Shown here: piece after piece, positions 6,483 to 11,243 of the stretch | Layout: each line of letters begins with the position of its first letter | How positions within the stretch are numbered: the stretch's first letter is position 1 | Assembly: GCA_937995995.1 (NCBI GenBank) | Contig: CALKIP010000189.1 | Location: 1-11,243 of the forward strand | From: an uncultured bacterium | GTDB taxonomy: Bacteria > Gemmatimonadota > Gemmatimonadetes > Longimicrobiales > RSA9 | Reading direction: 5' to 3' | Length of the DNA stretch: 11,243 nucleotides | Notes under the pieces: model-generated | Databases searched by the model: none | Seen by the model: only the letters and a program-made list of their open reading frames with translations | Told to the model about the DNA's origin: nothing | Translations under genes and position numbers: made by a program

Positions 6483-7703
6483 TCAGTCGTCGAGCAACGT
6501 GAAGACTTCGTGCTGAATCTCGGACGGCGTGATCTCCGGTCCCTCCTCACCGATGTAGACGTTGATCTCGCTGCGTACGCCGAGTTCTTCGGGGAGGTAG
6601 ATCCCCGGCTCGATCGAGAAGCCGACGCCCGGAATCAGCGTGCGCACCTCGTGCGTCTCCAGGTTGTCCATGTTCGGTCCCATCCCGTGGGTCGAGCGGT
6701 CGATCGAGTGCCCTGTCCTGTGGATGAACCACTTGCCGTATCCGTGCCGCTCGATCACCTCGCGGCAGACGTCGTCGACTTCGTAGCCCTGCACCGGCGT
6801 GCCCTCGGCCCAGCGACGGCGCAGGAACTCGACGGCGGCGTCCCGCGCATCGCGCACCACGCCGAATACCTCGGCGACCTTCTCCGGCACCTCGGCGCCG
6901 AGATAGCCCATCCACGTCTGGTCCGCGTAGGCCGCGTCCTCCGCCTCCTTCGACCAGAGGTCGATGAGGACCACATCGCCGCGGCGGAAGACGGTGCCGC
7001 CCTCGACCGGGTGGTAGTGTGGGTCGGCCGCACTCACGCCGGTCGCGACGATGCAGTCGGCGCCGACGCCGGCGCCGCGTGCCTCGAGCCGCCCGAGCAC
7101 CCAGCGCCGCATCTCGGCCTCCGTCACCGCCTCACCCGCAGCGACGCGTCCGGCCAGTTCGGCGAACGCCTCGCCTGCCACATCGGCAAGCGTCTCCGCC
7201 GTACGGCGGTGCGCCGCGAGCTGCTCCGGCGTCCACGCCGAGTAGAAGCGGGTGATCAGGTCGCCGGAGGAGACGACTTCCGGCCCCGCCTTCTCGACCA
7301 GTTCGACGACGCCGGCGGGCACCAGGTCCAGCGCCGGCACCGCATCGCCGGGCGAGACCTCCATCGCGACCCGTTTCGCTTGACCGAGCAGCTCGCTCAA
7401 GACTTCATCCAGCTCGCGCCACGCCACATAGCGGCGCCGCGTCCACGGCCAGCGGGCCCAGGGGCCCTCCTCGATCCCGTGCATCAACGCCACCGGCTCT
7501 CCCGTGGCCGGGATCCAGGCGAAGTAGCGTCGCTTCTGTTCGCCGAAGCCGAGCAGCCCCATCGCCACCTTGTTGCGTGCGTAGACGTCGAAGAGGAGCC
7601 AGCCGTCGAGCCCGGCGTCGCGAAGCGTCGCCTGGATCTCACCCAACCGCCCCTGCAGCCGCTCGAACGTTGGTGCCGCATCTTCCATGATCACCGTGCC
7701 CAT
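6483..7703 (-). CDS. M24 metallopeptidase, Xaa-Pro aminopeptidase-like
   Basis: A 406-residue cytoplasmic peptidase of the pita-bread (M24) family, which uses two metal ions to remove N-terminal residues, often before proline. Residues about 10-150 form the creatinase-like N-terminal domain and about 160-400 the catalytic domain. The five metal ligands are present: Asp248 (LIDLW), Asp261 (AYADQTW), His332 (RTGHSI), Glu365 (SIEPGIYLP) and Glu379 (RSEINVY). His229 and His231 (DPHYHP) match the substrate-binding histidines. The family's usual DxTRT after the second Asp is DQTW here, so this is a divergent subgroup and its substrate is unknown. The start at 7703 has GGGGAG 7 nt upstream; an internal ATG at 7688 is less likely. 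It lies 16 bp after corA and 4 bp before the GvpF/L-type gene. Confidence 0.9.
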   Translation of the reverse strand: MGTVIMEDAAPTFERLQGRLGEIQATLRDAGLDGWLLFDVYARNKVAMGLLGFGEQKRRYFAWIPATGEPVALMHGIEEGPWARWPWTRRRYVAWRELDEVLSELLGQAKRVAMEVSPGDAVPALDLVPAGVVELVEKAGPEVVSSGDLITRFYSAWTPEQLAAHRRTAETLADVAGEAFAELAGRVAAGEAVTEAEMRRWVLGRLEARGAGVGADCIVATGVSAADPHYHPVEGGTVFRRGDVVLIDLWSKEAEDAAYADQTWMGYLGAEVPEKVAEVFGVVRDARDAAVEFLRRRWAEGTPVQGYEVDDVCREVIERHGYGKWFIHRTGHSIDRSTHGMGPNMDNLETHEVRTLIPGVGFSIEPGIYLPEELGVRSEINVYIGEEGPEITPSEIQHEVFTLLDD

Positions 7704-7710
7704 TGTGTGT

Positions 7711-7716
7711 CTCCCC
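7711..7716 (-). promoter_or_regulatory. Shine-Dalgarno of the M24 peptidase gene
   Basis: GGGGAG on the minus strand lies 7 nt before the ATG at 7703, in the 16-bp gap after corA. It supports this start over the ATG at 7688. Confidence 0.5.
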
Positions 7717-7719
7717 GCT

Positions 7720-8706
7720 CTACAGCCACCCCTTGCGCCCCAGGTAGACCAGCATCGCCCCCGTGATGGCGATCATGGCACCCAGTGCGATCCAGAACCC
7801 GTTCGGGTCGTGGAGGAATGGCATCCATTCGAAGTTCATGCCGTAGATGCTCGCCACGAGCGTCGGCGGCAGCACCACGGTCGCGATGACGGAGAGCGCC
7901 TTGATGACCTCGTTCATGCGGTTCGAGATCATGGCGAGCTCCGTCTCGAGCGAGCTCGTCAGCAGCTCGCGGTAGGCCTCGACGGCCTCGAGTTGACGGA
8001 TCACGTGGTCGTGGACGTCGCGGAAGTAGACCTGCGTTTCCGGGCGCAGGTACGGCGTCGGCCGGTTCGCGATCGAGGCCACGGTCTCTCGCATCGGCGC
8101 CAGGTATCGACGCAGCGCGACCAACGTGGCTTTGAGCTCGAAGATCCGACCCATCTGCTCGCGGTTGCCGTCGAAGGCCTCGCTCTCGACTGCTTCGATG
8201 AAGTTGTCGATCGTGTCCAGCAGCGGAAAGTACTGGTCGACGAGGGTGTCGACCAGCACGTACGCCAGGTGGTCCACCCCCCGGGAGAGGGATTCGGCAC
8301 CCGCCTCCAGCCGCTCGACGACCGTGTCCACCGAGCTGAAGTTCCCGGCGTGGACGGACACCAGGAAGTTCCGACCGAGGAAGAGGTAGAGGTTGTGGGT
8401 GTCGATGTCGTAGGGGTCCGGCGTCTCGTCGAGGAAGTGCACGCCGCGCACCACGAGGAAGACGTAGCCGTCGTATTCCTCGATCTTGACGCGGCAGTCG
8501 GGCGAGCGGGTGTCTTCGATGGCGAGGGGGTGAAAATCGAACAGATCGGCGAGGAGCGCCCAGTCGGCGTCGCTTCGGGAATCGATGTCGACCCAGAGGC
8601 GGGCGTCCCCAGAGCGGTACGCCTCCGCCACCTCGTCCAGGCCCACGTTCTGTTTCAGCCGCCCCTCCGGCTCGAGGAGGAACGACACCACGTGCCCCCG
8701 GCTCAC
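7720..8706 (-). CDS. corA: CorA-type magnesium/cobalt transporter
   Basis: CorA is a homopentameric inner-membrane channel for Mg2+ (and Co2+ or Ni2+). The 328-residue protein has the soluble N-terminal domain (about 1-240, with HPLAIEDTRSPDCRVK at 59-74), a long helical stalk (about 150-270, charged, with LDTIDNFIEAVE), the first membrane helix (about 270-289) ending in the selectivity motif YGMNFEWMP (GMN at 289-291), a short external loop, a second membrane helix (about 303-322) and a basic RKGWL end. The length is normal. The start is GTG at 8706, whose GTGA overlaps the stop of the methyltransferase by 4 bp, a classic coupled arrangement. GTG codons at 8691 and 8688 are alternatives because GGAGG lies only 1 nt from the chosen start. 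Confidence 0.95.
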   Translation of the reverse strand: MSRGHVVSFLLEPEGRLKQNVGLDEVAEAYRSGDARLWVDIDSRSDADWALLADLFDFHPLAIEDTRSPDCRVKIEEYDGYVFLVVRGVHFLDETPDPYDIDTHNLYLFLGRNFLVSVHAGNFSSVDTVVERLEAGAESLSRGVDHLAYVLVDTLVDQYFPLLDTIDNFIEAVESEAFDGNREQMGRIFELKATLVALRRYLAPMRETVASIANRPTPYLRPETQVYFRDVHDHVIRQLEAVEAYRELLTSSLETELAMISNRMNEVIKALSVIATVVLPPTLVASIYGMNFEWMPFLHDPNGFWIALGAMIAITGAMLVYLGRKGWL

Positions 8707-9596
8707 GCCTCCGTACCGTCCGATTCCCTCCACTTGGTTCCTCTGATCAGTGACAGCCCCAGGATCCGCTCGTTCAGGACGAGGTGGCGGATCTCGTCGC
8801 GGAACGCGAGTGCGTTGCGCAGCCCACGCCATCCCGAGACGCGCCATGCACGCAGAGCGAGGGCGACGCGGTCGTGCAGCGTGCCGAATCCGCCGAGCGC
8901 GCCGAGTGCCCACGGCTGACGCGGCGAGTCCGCGGAATCGGACCAGTCCTCGACGTAGAGATCGACCACGCCCGCCTCGCGCAGGAGCTGCTTCCACTCG
9001 ACCAGGAGCAGCGGCCGTACGCCGAGCGTCTCGATGAGGGCATCGCGTCGCGCCGGCCCTGCGTTCCCGGTCCAGATCAGCTGCACCAGGACGACGCTGC
9101 CCATCGGCTTGGCCGTACGTACCAACTCGCGTACGGCGGCGGCAGGGTCCGCGGCCTCGCTCAGCGCGGGCTCGCCGATGACCACATCGAAGACATCGTC
9201 CTTGTATGGCAGGTCGTCGAGCGCCGCGTGCTCGAAGTGCAGGCGGTCGGAGAGGCCTGCCTCGCGGGCCTTCCTCGTCGCCGACTCGGCCAGTTCCGCG
9301 TCCGGCTCCACTCCGGCGCCCGCGGCGCGGGTCGTCTCCGCCAGGAATCGCGCCGTCGAGCCCGTCCCACACGGCACGACCAGGAACTCCTGCTCCGGGC
9401 CGAGCTCGACCAGGCGAGCAATGTGCCGATAGAGTTCCATCCCGGCCGGTGTAAAGAGCCGATGATGGCTGAGGCGGGCGAGGCCGAGGCCGGAACTGCC
9501 CTTGGCCGTCGAGGCGGCATCTGACGCCGATGACGACGATTCGGCCGACTCAGGCGGATCGTCGCGCCGCGGCGCTTCTGCTTCCGGTGATGGCAT
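8703..9596 (-). CDS. SAM-dependent class I methyltransferase, substrate unknown
   Basis: A 297-residue protein with a Rossmann-type methyltransferase domain. Motif I is present as LVVPCGTGS (72-80), with the acidic residue of the next strand in GAGVEPDAEL (93-102; Glu97), motif II-like EHAALDDLP (122-130) and VFDVVIGEPALSE (135-147), and a PMGSVVLVQLIW strand (164-175) typical of UbiE/Methyltransf_11-like enzymes. The usual Asp before motif I is absent and Pro replaces the first Gly. A Ser/Ala/Asp-rich disordered leader of about 35 residues comes first, and a Trp/Arg-rich tail (about 215-297) of unknown function follows the domain. The ATG at 9596 is chosen; an in-frame TTG at 9605 would add three residues. 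The gene follows the HDAC-family gene by 33 bp and its stop overlaps the corA start. Small molecule or protein as substrate cannot be told. Confidence 0.8.
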   Translation of the reverse strand: MPSPEAEAPRRDDPPESAESSSSASDAASTAKGSSGLGLARLSHHRLFTPAGMELYRHIARLVELGPEQEFLVVPCGTGSTARFLAETTRAAGAGVEPDAELAESATRKAREAGLSDRLHFEHAALDDLPYKDDVFDVVIGEPALSEAADPAAAVRELVRTAKPMGSVVLVQLIWTGNAGPARRDALIETLGVRPLLLVEWKQLLREAGVVDLYVEDWSDSADSPRQPWALGALGGFGTLHDRVALALRAWRVSGWRGLRNALAFRDEIRHLVLNERILGLSLIRGTKWRESDGTEA

Positions 9597-9629
9597 GCGT
9601 TCCAAGGTACGGGTGCGCGAAAGGGCCGG

Positions 9630-10607
9630 TCAATCCTTCGGCGGCACGCCGCCGAGGGCCCGGAGCACCTGAACCACGCCCTCTCCCAGGCGCTTGGGCG
9701 TGTATCCACCTTCCAGCACGGCGACGATGCGCGATCCCGCCGTCGCCCTGGTGCGCTCCATCAGAATCGTCGTCAACGCGTGCATGTCCGCCGGCTCGAG
9801 AAGCAGCCCGCCGAGCGGATCGCCGGCCAGACCATCGAAGCCGGCGGAGACCAGGACCAGCTCCGGCGCGAACTCGGCGAGCGTCGCATCGAGCGCCGCC
9901 TCGAAGGCGCGCATGTACGCCTCCGCCGATGTTCCGGCCTCCAGTTCCACATTGCGTGTCGTGCCCTCGCCCTCTCCCGCGCCGCGCTTCGATTCCTTGC
10001 CGGTGCCCGGGTAGTGGGGGCTCAGGTGCAGCGAGAGGTAGTAGACCGAGGGGTCGCGGTAGAAAATCTGCTGCGTACCATTGCCGTGGTGCACGTCCCA
10101 GTCGACGATCAACACCCGCTCGACACCGCGCTCGGCCTGTGCCCAGCGCGCCGCGACGGCCACGTTGTTGAAGAGGCAGAAGCCCATCGCCCGGTCCGCC
10201 GTCGCATGATGCCCGGGCGGGCGGGAGGCCGCGAAGGCGGTCTTGGAGACACCGTCCAGGACGAGCGCCGTCGCCGTGATCGCGCACCCGGCCGAGGCCA
10301 GCGCCGCATCCCACGATGCGCCCGACACGAGAGTGTCGCCGTCAAGAGGGACCTGCTTTCCCGTCTCCTCCGCATGGGCGACAGCGTTTCGGATCCGCTC
10401 GAGGTGCGCCTGCGTGTGCACACGAAGAAGGTCCTCCTCGGAGGCGGGCTCGGCCTCCACCTGGCGGACCACCTCGAGCAGCGTAGGCGTATCTGCGTAG
10501 AGCGCGCTCACCACAGCCGGCAGCCGCCCCTGATGCTCGGGGTGGCCCCAGCCCGTATCGTGTAGCCCACAATCGGGGTGCATCACCAGTGCCGTCGGAT
10601 CGGCCAT
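9630..10607 (-). CDS. Histone deacetylase/AcuC/AphA-family hydrolase
   Basis: A 325-residue zinc amidohydrolase of the arginase-deacetylase fold, related to class II histone deacetylases, AcuC and acetylpolyamine amidohydrolases. Bacterial members remove acetyl groups from polyamines, proteins such as acetyl-CoA synthetase, or other amines. All key residues are visible: the catalytic dyad in RPPGHH (His133, His134), zinc ligands Asp171 and His173 in DWDVHHGNGT (169-178) and Asp258 in SAGFDG (255-260), and Tyr302 in EGGY. The sequence also has MHPDCGLHDTGWGHPEHQGR (9-28), which matches class II enzymes. It is close to usual length. The ATG at 10607 is preceded by CAGGAG at 6 nt, so it is preferred over start codons further upstream in the same frame, which fall in the hairpin region. 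The gene is the first of the priA-containing series; the true substrate is unknown. Confidence 0.92.
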   Translation of the reverse strand: MADPTALVMHPDCGLHDTGWGHPEHQGRLPAVVSALYADTPTLLEVVRQVEAEPASEEDLLRVHTQAHLERIRNAVAHAEETGKQVPLDGDTLVSGASWDAALASAGCAITATALVLDGVSKTAFAASRPPGHHATADRAMGFCLFNNVAVAARWAQAERGVERVLIVDWDVHHGNGTQQIFYRDPSVYYLSLHLSPHYPGTGKESKRGAGEGEGTTRNVELEAGTSAEAYMRAFEAALDATLAEFAPELVLVSAGFDGLAGDPLGGLLLEPADMHALTTILMERTRATAGSRIVAVLEGGYTPKRLGEGVVQVLRALGGVPPKD

Positions 10608-10613
10608 CCAGAA

Positions 10614-10619
10614 CTCCTG
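10614..10619 (-). promoter_or_regulatory. Shine-Dalgarno fixing the start of the HDAC-family gene
   Basis: CAGGAG on the minus strand lies 6 nt before the ATG at 10607. It rules against the in-frame upstream start at 10715, which would read 36 non-conserved codons through two hairpins. Confidence 0.6.
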
Positions 10620-10634
10620 AAACGGTCCAATCGT

Positions 10635-10649
10635 GGCTCGAAGCGAGCC
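10635..10649 (-). other. Small stem-loop in the leader of the HDAC-family gene
   Basis: GGCTCG (10635-10640), a 3-nt loop, then CGAGCC (10644-10649): a 6-bp perfect stem, 28 bp before the ATG. It could be part of the untranslated leader or a second arm of the termination region. It has no U-tract. Confidence 0.4.
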
Positions 10650-10665
10650 GCAACCCGGAAAGGTG

Positions 10666-10696
10666 GGCGGGGCTGACGCATCACGCCAGCCCCGCC
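10666..10696 (-). terminator. Strong hairpin after the second M24 gene, candidate terminator
   Basis: GGCGGGGCTG (10666-10675) and CAGCCCCGCC (10687-10696) form a perfect 10-bp, very GC-rich stem around an 11-nt loop, 38 bp after the stop of the upstream M24 gene. It fits an end of that transcript, but no strong U-run follows on the minus strand (only CACCTTTCC), so it may be an attenuator or a partial terminator. The 127-bp gap 10608-10734 otherwise shows no convincing promoter. Confidence 0.5.
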
Positions 10697-10734
10697 GTCT
10701 GGGCATAAAACACAAGTAGATGCAGAATAGCCAC

Positions 10735-11243
10735 TTACGCCATGGGCGCCACCGGCTCCGTGAGCAATTCGGCGCCCGTTTCGGTGATCGCCATGATGTC
10801 TTCGAGCCGCACGCCGAACTTGCCGTACTGGTAGATCCCCGGCTCGTCGCTGAACGTCATCCCCGGCTCGAGCACGACCCGACTGTTCCCCACCAGGTAC
10901 GGCCACTCGTGCCCCTCGAGCCCGATGCCGTGCCCGAGGCGGTGGGTGAAATAGGCGTAGCCGGGGCCGAAGCCGGCGTCGGCGATCACCTTGCGCGCCG
11001 CCGCATCGACCTCGCCGCACGTCCGGCCGGGCGCGGCGAACTCGAGCGCCCGGAGCTGTGCCTCACGCACCGTCTCGAAGACGCGGCGCACCTCGTCGGA
11101 GGGCGTGCCGAAGACCGTCGTCCGCGTGATGTCCGACTGGTAGCCGTGCACCGTCGTGCCGGTGTCGACCAGGACGACGTCGCCCTCGCGGAGCGGCGTC
11201 GGGTTGTCCGATCCGTGCGGGTACGCCGACGACTCGCCGATCA
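10735..11243 (-). CDS. M24 metallopeptidase (PepP/PepQ-like Xaa-Pro peptidase), N-terminus beyond window
   Basis: The visible 168 codons are the C-terminal catalytic part of an M24 Xaa-Pro aminopeptidase or dipeptidase, a two-metal cytoplasmic exopeptidase. The frame is open from the right edge. The metal ligands are in order: two Asp in VLVDTGTTVHGYQSDITRT, His in LGHGIGLEGHE, Glu in SDEPGIY and Glu in GVRLEDI. It also carries the family's full DITRT motif, unlike the second M24 protein at 6483-7703, so the two are clear paralogues of different subgroups and not a recent duplication. It ends with TAA at 10737-10735, 127 bp before the HDAC-family gene on the same strand and separated from it by the strong hairpin. 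The true start lies outside the window. Confidence 0.93.
   Translation of the reverse strand, partial: IGESSAYPHGSDNPTPLREGDVVLVDTGTTVHGYQSDITRTTVFGTPSDEVRRVFETVREAQLRALEFAAPGRTCGEVDAAARKVIADAGFGPGYAYFTHRLGHGIGLEGHEWPYLVGNSRVVLEPGMTFSDEPGIYQYGKFGVRLEDIMAITETGAELLTEPVAPMA

Noticed and set aside
6510..8919. Two long plus-strand open frames (6510-7766 and 7687-8919)
   Set aside because: They are antisense to the M24 peptidase and corA, whose motifs are complete; their translations have biased, motif-free composition.

Overview
The window is a GC-rich (about two-thirds G+C by eye), densely coded bacterial chromosomal segment with no tRNA, rRNA, CRISPR array, insertion sequence or phage gene visible. 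Protein style, GC bias and frequent GTG/TTG starts would suit Gemmatimonadota or a similar high-GC soil or water lineage. That placement is an inference from general impression, not from a marker gene.

Layout. Positions 1-339 (minus) hold the N-terminal part of a 6-pyruvoyl/6-carboxy-tetrahydropterin synthase (queD family). It is divergent from a plus-strand signalling cluster at 486-2652: a soluble GAF-like/HisKA/HATPase histidine kinase, a 106-residue charged protein of unknown function, and a stand-alone response-regulator receiver that seems to have lost the beta2 strand of its fold. Facing this cluster, with only 31 bp between stop codons, is an HNH endonuclease (2684-3268, minus).

From 10607 down to 3389 on the minus strand runs a tightly packed series, probably one transcription unit: histone-deacetylase-family hydrolase, SAM-dependent methyltransferase, CorA metal transporter (start overlaps the methyltransferase stop), M24 aminopeptidase, a GvpF/GvpL-type gas-vesicle protein, and the replication-restart helicase PriA. 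Junctions are 33, -4, 16, 4 and 3 bp. The HNH gene follows PriA after 120 bp and may have its own promoter. Upstream of the series, beyond a strong hairpin and a smaller one, lies the C-terminal part of a second M24 peptidase (10735-11243) that runs off the window.

How the genes relate. The kinase, small protein and receiver plausibly form one phospho-signalling module. The priA series looks like a mixed housekeeping operon without a common pathway: replication restart, Mg2+/Co2+ transport, peptide turnover and deacetylation. I did not find a clear new defence or mobile system. The items most worth a second look are the GvpF/L protein with no other gas-vesicle gene in view, the receiver with the internal deletion, and the unknown protein between kinase and receiver.
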